Origin: Stenotrophomonas mori
GTDB taxonomy: Bacteria; Pseudomonadota; Gammaproteobacteria; Xanthomonadales; Xanthomonadaceae
Assembly: GCF_023556335.1 (NCBI RefSeq)
Contig: NZ_JAIKTS010000001.1
Span: 372,001 to 436,000, forward strand
Length of the DNA stretch: 64,000 bases
Direction: 5' to 3'
Below are positions 28,231-35,484 of this stretch, piece by piece (the first letter of the stretch is position 1; the number at the start of each line of letters is the position of its first letter). The position numbers and the translations under genes are program-made. The notes under the pieces were generated by a model. The model was not told where the DNA came from. It saw only the letters and a program-made list of their open reading frames with translations, and ran no database searches.

Positions 28231-29764
28231 GGTGGGTCGTATCAGGTTTGAGGACCCTCTGTCTCTGCCAGCTTGGGTGGAGACACCGAGTGGGGTGGGA
28301 TTCAATCCCCAGCTCGATCACTGGATGTATCGAGACGTCTCCGAGGTGATCAGCCTTCGATTCTCGAATCTCTGTCTTTCAAGAGAATTGGAAGCCTCGG
28401 CCAAAGCAGTACTTGTGTGGTACGCGGAAAGGATGGCATCCGGCCACCTAAAGTTGATGTTCCAACAGCTACTTAGATTCGCATTGCACGTTGGAAAGAG
28501 TAGAGGTGGTCCGGTTGCTGAGTTCAGCGACACTGATCTTATTAATTATAGAGTTTCATTGGATGTACGGAATCTCTGGCATTTCGGTCAGTTGTCAACT
28601 CTGTTGCGGCGCTGGCATGAGTTTGGCTACGCGGGAGTTTCAGGGCAGGCATATGTCCTTCTTAAGCAAATTAGAAATCCTGGCGTTAAGAAGGGGCGTG
28701 CGGTACTGACTCATGATCCTCACGAAGGCCCGTTCACAGACATCGAGTTGGAGGCGCTGCAAAGGGCTCTGGATCGAGCCTATCAGAGGGGCGATGTCTC
28801 TAGGGAAGGTTACGTATTGACATATCTTTTCATGCTGCTAGGGCAGCGCCCGGTCCAGCATGCTGCGTTGAAGGTGAAGGATGTCACTGTTGTAGAGCAG
28901 AAGAGCGGTGTGCCGATCTACTTGCTGCGGATGCCACGAGCTAAGCAGCAAGGGCAGCTCGTAAGAAGCGCGTTTAGGGATCGCTTGGTTATACCGCAGA
29001 TCGGCAAATTGCTTGTAGAGCATGCTGCCTGTGTTAGAAGAATGTTTGAAGGTGTTCTTGAAGATCCCTCTGAGGCGCCGCTTTTTCCGGCAACCTCAAG
29101 GCCGCATGTCGAGCCTGCCGGCTTTCAGTTTCATCGCACTCGGAACGGTATAACTGCTCTTTTGCAGTCGACGTTGGAGCCGCTTCAAGCCAAGTCCGAA
29201 CGAACGGGAGAATATCTCCGAATTAGCTCCATACGTTTCCGCCGAACATTTGCAACCAGGGCAGCGATGGAAGGTCATGGCGAGCTGGTCATCGCGGAAC
29301 TTCTGGATCATAGCGACACACAGAATGTTGGTGTGTATATCGAGGCGCGGCCAGAGATCGTCGAGAGAATCGATAAGGCTATCGCATTTCGGCTGGCCCC
29401 AATGGCACAAGCCTTCTCAGGTGTTCTCATTGAGAATGAGTCGCATGCTACTCGCCATGCCGATCCGACAAGTCGGATATGTGATCCACGTTTTGATCCA
29501 TCCATGAGGCCTATAGGTAGCTGCGGAAGCTACGGATTCTGCGGCTTCCTGGCTCCCATCGCCTGCTACACCTGTGTGAACTTTGAGCCTTGGGTCGATG
29601 GGCCCCATCAGGCCGTGCTGGAGCATTTGGTGGATGAGCGCGACCGTCTGAGCAAAGATGCTGATGCTCGAATTGCGGCAGTGAACGACAGAACTATTCT
29701 GGCGGTAGCGGAAGTTGTTCGCCGATGTGAAGCATGGCAGAAGGAGCGAGATCGTGGCGGCTGA
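28223..29764 (+). CDS. ginB: Tyrosine recombinase GinB-like, with altered HxxR motif
   Basis: The protein is 513 aa from ATG 28223 (aagg just upstream), overlapping ginA by 8 nt. The tyrosine-recombinase fold is recognisable: LTYLFMLLGQRPVQHAALK (first Arg), AELLDHSDTQNVGVYIE (His and Tyr region). Where the family has His-x-x-Arg, this protein reads Ile337-Arg-Phe-Arg340 (SSIRFRRTFATR), so the motif histidine is missing. A Cys-rich C-terminus (GSCGSYGFCGFLAPIACYTC) looks like a metal-binding tail. The altered motif may be normal for the B subunit, which would then have a structural or partial catalytic role. Confidence 0.86.
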   Translation: MNEVGRIRFEDPLSLPAWVETPSGVGFNPQLDHWMYRDVSEVISLRFSNLCLSRELEASAKAVLVWYAERMASGHLKLMFQQLLRFALHVGKSRGGPVAEFSDTDLINYRVSLDVRNLWHFGQLSTLLRRWHEFGYAGVSGQAYVLLKQIRNPGVKKGRAVLTHDPHEGPFTDIELEALQRALDRAYQRGDVSREGYVLTYLFMLLGQRPVQHAALKVKDVTVVEQKSGVPIYLLRMPRAKQQGQLVRSAFRDRLVIPQIGKLLVEHAACVRRMFEGVLEDPSEAPLFPATSRPHVEPAGFQFHRTRNGITALLQSTLEPLQAKSERTGEYLRISSIRFRRTFATRAAMEGHGELVIAELLDHSDTQNVGVYIEARPEIVERIDKAIAFRLAPMAQAFSGVLIENESHATRHADPTSRICDPRFDPSMRPIGSCGSYGFCGFLAPIACYTCVNFEPWVDGPHQAVLEHLVDERDRLSKDADARIAAVNDRTILAVAEVVRRCEAWQKERDRGG

Positions 29765-31787
29765 TATCGTCGTTTTCGTTCCCCGTATTGAGGCTGATGT
29801 CAGGGCAAACGTTCGTCAGTTTATTGATCTGGCTCGCGATCAGCTTGTGGTCTTTGGTCCGGATCTTTCGTTCGAAAGCGACACTTGGGACGTGACTGAC
29901 GCGGTCTTGACCAAGGCTAAAGGAAAGAAGCGGGAACGGATCAATTTCTCAACACTGGCTGCAGTGAATGATCCTGTTCCGTCAGTGATGCCCGAACCGT
30001 TCCGAAGCTTTGCAAAGGCCTACATCCGCTATCTCTCTGGGATTCGCCCCGTTAAAGCCATCCATACAAGGGTCGCCGCACTCCGTGCGTTGGCAGCGGC
30101 TCTTGCAGAGCAGGAGGGGGATTGTGATCCCGTGCGTGCGGATCAGGCGGTCTTCAATCGAGCTGCACAACTTGTGGTGGGGCACTTCAGTGCCGGAGCG
30201 GCCTATCGCGTAGGGCAACAGCTAGAGGTGCTTTCCGAGTTCATGAGAGGTAATGCCCTGATAATCAATCGGACAAGTTGGCGTAGTCCAATACGACGTC
30301 CACTGGATACTGTGCGTGTGGGGCCGGAGGCTGATAGACGTAGGAGAGAGAAGTTGCCATCAGAAGCTGCTCTTGACGCTCTGCCAAGAATATTCCTGAT
30401 GGCCAAAGAGCCCGCGGACGTGATCACCACGTCAGCTGCTGCAATCATGTTGGCGGCTCCCGATCGGATCAGTGAAGTCTTGACGTTGCCATCAGATTGC
30501 GAGGTTGTAGAAGCGCGTCCCGGGAAGGACGATGCATACGGCCTGCGTTGGTGGCCGGCTAAGGGAGCAAAGCCTGGAGTGAAGTGGATGGTGCCAGCAA
30601 TGGCGCCGGTCGTGCAGGACGCTTTGCGTCGAATCCGAAAAGTCACAGCGGAAGCGCGAGTGGTCGCCGAATGGTATGAACGCAATCCTGGCCGGATTTA
30701 TCTGGCGTCGGACGTGGAGCACCTGCGCAACAACGAATGGCTAACCCTTGAGGAGGTTGCGCGGATCATTGGTCTGATTGACCGGGTAGGCGCAAATGCA
30801 TGGTGCAAAGCGCAGGGGATTGGCATGGTTAGATTGAAGGGGCAGGGTAATGCGCTCTATGTCAGATTCCAGGAGGTTGAAGGGGCTATTATCTCTCTGC
30901 TTCCGCGAGGCTTTCCAACTCTCGATGAGAAGACGGGTGTTACCTATGCGAAAGCCTTGTTCGTTGTTCGCAGAAATGAGCTGGGAGCCCAGCGTGGTAC
31001 GTATCGCTGCATGATTGAGCTCGTAAGTGTCGGGCAGATCAACACGGGGCTTGGAAGCCGGAGTGCGCATGGGTTGGATTCGATCTTCTCGCGCTTCGGG
31101 TTCACTGAGCCCAACGGTAGTCATATCGTTCTGAAGTCGCATGCCTTTCGACATTACTTAAATACGTTGGCTCAGGTAGGTGGGTTAAGCCAACTGGACA
31201 TCGCGAAATGGTCTGGTCGACTGGATGTGCGCCAGAACGAAGCATACGACCATGTGTCGCCAAGGCAGATTCTTGAGGGCATCCGATCTGCGGTGGGTAC
31301 TGGTCAGATGCTTGGCTCTTTGTCCGAGTTGCCAAAGCGTGCGCTGATCAAGCGAGATGCCTTTGCACAACTGGTTGTCCCGACGGCACATGTGACGGAA
31401 CTCGGGTACTGCATCCATGACTACACATCTTCTCCATGCCAATTGCATGCGGACTGCATTAACTGTCAGGAGTTGATCTGTGTAAAGGGCGACGAAAGGA
31501 AAATGTCAAGGTTGCGTGCGCAGCTTGGCGAAGCCATGCGGCTAAAAGAGAAGGCGGAGGCCGCGACAGGCGCGGGCTATGCAGGTAGTGATCGATGGAT
31601 GGAGCATCACCGCGTCGCGGTCGAAAGACTCGCCCAACTGTTGGCCATCATGGAAGATCCGGAGGTGCCCGACGGTACGCCGATCCAGATGGCAGTGGCT
31701 GATGTGCCATCCCGTGTGCGCGGGAGCGAAAAGCAAGCCGGTGCTGCTATTCAAGATCGTCGTAGTCTCCAAGGGGCAGGCGAATGA
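29754..31787 (+). CDS. ginC: Tyrosine recombinase GinC-like (large)
   Basis: The protein is 677 aa starting at GTG 29754, chosen because AAGGAG lies 7 nt before it; it overlaps ginB by 11 nt. It has a long N-terminal DNA-binding part (about 1-200). The catalytic domain shows LAAPDRISEVLTLP (Arg), His463-x-x-Arg466 (SHAFRHYLNT) and Tyr498 (NEAYDHVS). An inserted wHTH-like segment (LTLEEVARIIGL) lies near 330. The C-terminus has a Cys/His cluster (CIHDYTSSPCQLHADCINC) followed by a coiled helix. Size and tail resemble TnpB of Tn554 as well as GinC. Confidence 0.88.
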   Translation: MAADIVVFVPRIEADVRANVRQFIDLARDQLVVFGPDLSFESDTWDVTDAVLTKAKGKKRERINFSTLAAVNDPVPSVMPEPFRSFAKAYIRYLSGIRPVKAIHTRVAALRALAAALAEQEGDCDPVRADQAVFNRAAQLVVGHFSAGAAYRVGQQLEVLSEFMRGNALIINRTSWRSPIRRPLDTVRVGPEADRRRREKLPSEAALDALPRIFLMAKEPADVITTSAAAIMLAAPDRISEVLTLPSDCEVVEARPGKDDAYGLRWWPAKGAKPGVKWMVPAMAPVVQDALRRIRKVTAEARVVAEWYERNPGRIYLASDVEHLRNNEWLTLEEVARIIGLIDRVGANAWCKAQGIGMVRLKGQGNALYVRFQEVEGAIISLLPRGFPTLDEKTGVTYAKALFVVRRNELGAQRGTYRCMIELVSVGQINTGLGSRSAHGLDSIFSRFGFTEPNGSHIVLKSHAFRHYLNTLAQVGGLSQLDIAKWSGRLDVRQNEAYDHVSPRQILEGIRSAVGTGQMLGSLSELPKRALIKRDAFAQLVVPTAHVTELGYCIHDYTSSPCQLHADCINCQELICVKGDERKMSRLRAQLGEAMRLKEKAEAATGAGYAGSDRWMEHHRVAVERLAQLLAIMEDPEVPDGTPIQMAVADVPSRVRGSEKQAGAAIQDRRSLQGAGE

Positions 31788-32248
31788 GCTTGTCTGCGAC
31801 GAAGAGGGGCGCGCGGCGAGGCAAGAACCTCACTGACGGCGCAATCGAGCAGATTGTCAGGATTCTTGATGCGTGGAGTGACGTCACGCTGACTTGGGAG
31901 GCATTGATCGACTCCGTTGCTCTCCGTTTGCAGTGCCGCTACACAAGGCAGGCCCTTCATAAGCATGAGCGTATTCGCGCAGCATTTGTGCAGCGCAAGT
32001 CTTTGTTGAGTTCTGCTCAGCCACGCAGCCGACGAGGGCTGGGCGGTCCGGGGGTGGTGGAAAGGATGGTGCGGCTTGAGGCGGAGAATCAACGACTGGA
32101 AGCTGAGAATCAACGGCTGCTAGAGCAGTTTGTAACCTGGGCTTACAACGCTCATGCGCGTGGCCTCACAAAGGAGTTATTGGATCAGCCGCTGCCGCGA
32201 GTGAATCGAGGGCAGACGCTGTCGTCCAGGCCTATAAAGAAGATGTAG
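31784..32248 (+). CDS. ginD: Small coiled-coil protein GinD-like
   Basis: The protein is 154 aa; ATG 31784 overlaps the ginC stop (ATGA). Basic N-terminus (SATKRGARRGKNL), a helical domain (TDGAIEQIVRILDAW, TRQALHKHERIRAAF) of DNA-binding type, then a strict heptad coiled coil with a direct repeat (RLEAENQRLEAENQRL, about residues 95-110). This matches the fourth, helix-loop-helix-like gene of the gin operon and the TnpC type of Tn554. It probably dimerises and helps assemble the recombinases. Confidence 0.82.
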   Translation: MSLSATKRGARRGKNLTDGAIEQIVRILDAWSDVTLTWEALIDSVALRLQCRYTRQALHKHERIRAAFVQRKSLLSSAQPRSRRGLGGPGVVERMVRLEAENQRLEAENQRLLEQFVTWAYNAHARGLTKELLDQPLPRVNRGQTLSSRPIKKM

Positions 32249-32265
32249 AAGAAGCTCAGTTGGCG

Positions 32266-32331
32266 GCGGGGCCAGAAAGACGCAGTTGCGGGGTCGAAAA
32301 GACGCACTTGCGGGGCCGGAAAGACGCATTT
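32266..32331 (+). repeat. Three tandem 22-bp repeats
   Basis: Units at 32266-32287, 32288-32309 and 32310-32331, each of the form gcggggYcRRAAAGACGCA plus two or three bases, with three or four differences between units. They begin 18 nt after ginD. They could be protein-binding iterons for the gin complex, or a solo end of an IS21-like element, whose termini carry repeated units of this size. Not a CRISPR: there are no spacers. Confidence 0.85.
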
Positions 32332-32441
32332 GGTAGGAATAAGGTCCCGGCACGAAGGGGCTAATGTCGCCGATCATTACTGTGCTGGTAGACTGCGTGA
32401 ATCCGTTGGTCTTGCGCGGCTATGGCCGGAGGAAATTCTCG

Positions 32442-32582
32442 ATGATCGGTACATTGGGCGTGCTTGCTTTGGCGCTTATCCTTTGCGGGGTGGGGTTGTG
32501 GATGGATTACGCCAACCGGAAGTCGATGGAGCCTAGGGACGAAAAGCGCAAGGCTAAGAGAAGGGGCAAAGATGAGAGATAA
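32442..32582 (+). CDS. Small single-pass membrane protein
   Basis: The protein is 46 aa. A strong ribosome site (ggaggaaa, 32428-32435) sits 6 nt before ATG 32442. One hydrophobic helix (MIGTLGVLALALILCGVGLW) is followed by a highly basic tail (EKRKAKRRGKDER). The same frame extends upstream to 32364 but without a comparable ribosome site. Unknown function; island-specific. Confidence 0.5.
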   Translation: MIGTLGVLALALILCGVGLWMDYANRKSMEPRDEKRKAKRRGKDER

Positions 32583-32956
32583 CCTACTTGCGTGACCGAA
32601 AGCTGGCTAGGGCTACTCTTGATGGAGCTTGGGTTGCGTTGCACATTAAGCGGCTGAAGATTATTTTTATGCGTGCAGCGGGCCTGGTCGCCAATTCGGC
32701 GTGTTTAGTTGCCAGCAAGGCGTTTTTACGCTGTTATCCATTGCGGTGGTTGCCTGCCTCCGCGGATCAGATAGTCCGATTCATCGGTTCTACTTGGCGT
32801 CTGCCGCATGTGCGCAGCAAGAAGATGGCTTCATGTGGCCGTCGTGGCCGGATTCCGGTTAACGACCTAGCTGTCTCGGCGCAGTCTGAGGTTGCGTCTT
32901 AATTTACTGCCAGCGTGGCCGATAGATATCGGTAACGACAGTTCGGAGCGGTAGCC
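32583..32956. other. Gap without supported gene
   Basis: The only open frame (from TTG 32588, 104 aa) has no good ribosome site and an improbable composition. I see nothing else here. Confidence 0.5.
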
Positions 32957-33397
32957 ATGGATGCAAGTAATTCCTCCGGTAAGTGCAGGGCAGCGGGTGC
33001 GTTGTCTGAAAGCACTGATCTGGGAAGAAAAGAAGATGAATTTTTTGTCGCGCTTAAAGAGACGATTGAGCTGATGAAGTGCTTGGCCTTGGGGCTAGCC
33101 ATGATCGGCGGAGGCTACGTGGTCCTCAGTAGCGGACTTGCCGCATCTGTACGCGGCATTGGGGCGATGGTGTGCGTGGTTTCGGGGTTATGGACTTGTA
33201 CCGCTGCGGTCCTGATTTTTTCTCGGTACAGATTCGCCATGAATGGGCAAATCACGACTAGAGAGCGGATGCGGCGAGTATTGCTATTCGTTTCGCTCCT
33301 GGGGGGTGTGCTGGTGGCTTGTGTAATAGTGGTTGAGATGGGAAAGAAGAATGAGCGAGTTGAGACGGCTTCGAGTGTTGGATATGTCATGCGGTAG
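32957..33397 (+). CDS. Small multi-pass membrane protein
   Basis: The protein is 146 aa, with ggag 8 nt before ATG 32957. Hydrophilic N-terminus (1-35), then three likely membrane helices: about 41-60 (CLALGLAMIGGGYVVLSSGL), 66-90 and 107-126 (LLFVSLLGGVLVACVIVVEM). Its end abuts an IS3 remnant and might be altered by it. No family recognised. Confidence 0.55.
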   Translation: MDASNSSGKCRAAGALSESTDLGRKEDEFFVALKETIELMKCLALGLAMIGGGYVVLSSGLAASVRGIGAMVCVVSGLWTCTAAVLIFSRYRFAMNGQITTRERMRRVLLFVSLLGGVLVACVIVVEMGKKNERVETASSVGYVMR

Positions 33398-33572
33398 ATT
33401 TGCTTGTGCTTGAACAAGCCGAAGAAGCCTTCGCATGCGGCGTTGTCGCCGCATTGGCCCGCCGCGCTCATTGAGCACACCAGGTCACTGGCTGCCAGGT
33501 AACGCTGGTAATCACTACTTCGGAATTGGCTGCTGCGATCCGGGTGTAGGATCGCCGAGTGGCTGCCTTGGC
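33398..33572 (-). pseudogene. IS3-family transposase (OrfB) fragment
   Basis: The minus-strand translation gives AILHPDRSSQFRSSDYQRYL, then AASDLVCSMSAAGQCGDNAA and CEGFFGLFKHKQIYRM, the end of the DDE domain of IS3 transposases (usual form HSDRGSQY...SMS..GNCYDNA..ESFF..LK.E.iy). No upstream part of the gene and no terminal repeats are present. It is a remnant, probably left when the neighbouring cargo was rearranged. Confidence 0.82.
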
Positions 33573-33603
33573 GTTTCCTCGCCGCCCCAACAGGAATACA
33601 AAA

Positions 33604-33632
33604 TTGACTCCCTGGCTATGGCGATTTGCTAT
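33604..33632 (+). promoter_or_regulatory. Predicted promoter of the ABC-3C operon
   Basis: TTGACT (33604-33609), 17-bp spacer, TGCTAT (33627-33632), about 145 nt before the first ABC-3C gene. Good sigma-70 match in an AT-richer stretch. The remaining part of 33573-33775 holds no other supported feature. Confidence 0.5.
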
Positions 33633-33775
33633 TATTTCCTAGAATGGACAGGTAGGGGCGGGCTTGCGGCCATAGTCAGGGGAAATAGAGTAAGACATGA
33701 CGCATCGGAAGATGCGCTATGTAGCCTGGGTCTATCGTCGTTCCTGATCTTCAAGAACTAGCACAAGGACTAGGC

Positions 33776-34999
33776 ATGGCCGAGGTGCCCACCGATAAGT
33801 TTTCAGCCGGCGAGCAAGGTCTGGGATATATCTACCAGGCACGTCTCGCGCTGCTACAACTGCTTCAGTTGCCGGAAGACACTGCAATCTTCCTGGAAAA
33901 GGACGACGACCTCGACTTTGTCGATGGCGACGGTGGTAAGTCCTTGGCTTCGCTCAAACACAAGGCGATTGGCGATAGGTTGACTGACCTGTCGACGGAT
34001 TTTTGGAAGTCCGTCAACATCTGGTTGGCGCGGTACAAGCGGGATGGCCGCGTCGCATCGAACCTGCGGTTCTTTCTGTTCACCACCGGTACGGTATCGA
34101 CCGGCTCGTTCCTTGCCCGTCTTCTCCCCGAACAGCCCGCAGCCTCCGGTGATACGACAACGCTGACCGAATTGGCCAATACCGCACTTGCCGGATCGAC
34201 ATCAAAACTCATCGCGCCGATCGTCACAGCCTTCAACGAACTGAGTGAACCCGAAAAACAAGATTTTCTCGAACGCATCCTGATCCTCGATGGCAGCCCA
34301 CGCATCGGTGACATCCCGGCGCTCATAAGGGACAAGCACATGCGAAGCATCCGACGCGAGCATCGTGAGTTCGTCTTCGAGCGGCTGGAGGGTTGGTGGA
34401 CCGACGCAGTGATCAAGCAGTTGACTGGCGCTAAGTCGGAAGGGATCTTCGGCTACGAAGTCTCGGACAAGCTCTCGAACTTCGCCGAGGAATATAAGGC
34501 GGACAACCTGCCTATCACGTTCCGAGGAAAGGTGCCCGCTGACGAGATCGACACTGATGCCGACCCGCGCCTGTTCGTGGCGCAACTTCGCGAGATCGGC
34601 ATTTCCTCCAATCGGATCAGGAGCGCGATTCTGGATTACTACCGCGCGTTCGAGCAACGATCGGCCTGGGCGCGCGAGAACCTGCTTGTGTTGGGAGAAG
34701 TCGAAGAGTACGAAGATCGCCTCACCGATGAGTGGGGGCGCTACAAGGATGTCGCTTTCGAGAAGCTGAAGGACGACAGCGCGGAAGAAGCACTGCGCGA
34801 AGCCGGCGCAACCCTCTACAACTGGGCGGAATTTGAGACAGGGAAGATCGAATCCCTACGCATTCGCGCACGGGTGACGGAACCCTATGTCCTTCGCGGC
34901 AGCTTCCACATCCTGGCGGATGCCATGCCAGAACCCAAGGTCTACTGGCATCCCAGATTCCTGGACCGCCTTGGCGAGGTGCTGGGGGTGGCCTCGTGA
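33776..34999 (+). CDS. ABC-3C system effector, Cap4/DUF4297-like nuclease-type N-terminus
   Basis: The protein is 407 aa. N-terminal pattern: GEQGLGYIYQARLALLQLL, TAIFLEKDDDLDFVDG, ASLKHKAIGD, TDLSTDFWKSVNIWLARY. This is the conserved layout (YQ..., E..DD..., ..KHK, ...D.WK.l..W) of the restriction-endonuclease-like effectors found in Cap4-type and ABC three-component systems. Glu/Asp of LEKDDD and Lys of LKHK are the likely metal-site residues. The C-terminal half (about 200-407) is helical and presumably contacts the partners. Next gene overlaps (GTGA). Role in defence is inferred from family and gene order. Confidence 0.8.
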   Translation: MAEVPTDKFSAGEQGLGYIYQARLALLQLLQLPEDTAIFLEKDDDLDFVDGDGGKSLASLKHKAIGDRLTDLSTDFWKSVNIWLARYKRDGRVASNLRFFLFTTGTVSTGSFLARLLPEQPAASGDTTTLTELANTALAGSTSKLIAPIVTAFNELSEPEKQDFLERILILDGSPRIGDIPALIRDKHMRSIRREHREFVFERLEGWWTDAVIKQLTGAKSEGIFGYEVSDKLSNFAEEYKADNLPITFRGKVPADEIDTDADPRLFVAQLREIGISSNRIRSAILDYYRAFEQRSAWARENLLVLGEVEEYEDRLTDEWGRYKDVAFEKLKDDSAEEALREAGATLYNWAEFETGKIESLRIRARVTEPYVLRGSFHILADAMPEPKVYWHPRFLDRLGEVLGVAS

Positions 35000-35484
35000 A
35001 GCGATGGGATCAGCGCCCCTTTGAAATTCGGAACTTATTCAACCCTGCATTCTGCGGCTTGGTCCTGTTCCGCGCCCTGCACGGCTACGAAGAAGAAGAC
35101 GCTCGCGGCATGCCATTTTCGCTGTCGCTGCTTGTGCTGCCCCTGTGCCTGCATAAAGACTCACGCGAGGTGATCGCTAGCAGTCCACGCAGTTACCTGC
35201 TCAAGACCGCGGAGAAGAACCAGCAAATCATGGTGGGCTTCACCGACCGGGTTACGCAGATGCTGCCGTATGCCTTCGAGGGGTTCGGTCTGCTGATGGA
35301 AAGGGGCTGCATCGCCGTCGCGGACGACGGTCGCATCCAGACCGTACCCAAGAAGGTCCGCAAAAGCGTCGATGGAACCGCCGAAACCGTTGCGTGCCAG
35401 AAAGTGGCACGCATCATCGGAAAGGAATTTGCACGCATCGCCGACCGAGCGACCGTTTACACGACTTTCGGGATTCGTCCATGA
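34996..35484 (+). CDS. ABC-3C system middle component
   Basis: The protein is 162 aa from GTG 34996. Pattern FNPAFCGLVLFRALHGY, MPFSLSLLVLPLCLHKDSRE, FGLLMERGCIAVADDGRI is that of the three-component ABC system middle component family: a helical adaptor between ATPase and effector. It overlaps both neighbours by 4 nt, so the three genes form a tight operon with stoichiometric expression. Confidence 0.85.
   Translation: MKRWDQRPFEIRNLFNPAFCGLVLFRALHGYEEEDARGMPFSLSLLVLPLCLHKDSREVIASSPRSYLLKTAEKNQQIMVGFTDRVTQMLPYAFEGFGLLMERGCIAVADDGRIQTVPKKVRKSVDGTAETVACQKVARIIGKEFARIADRATVYTTFGIRP

Noticed and set aside
26950..31787. RIT (recombinase in trio) element
   Set aside because: RIT elements have three recombinases with little or no cargo; the fourth gene, large cargo and AT-rich end fit GInt better.
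32588..32902. A 104-codon frame with TTG start
   Set aside because: No ribosome site, no domain and no membrane segment; in a gap of mixed origin.
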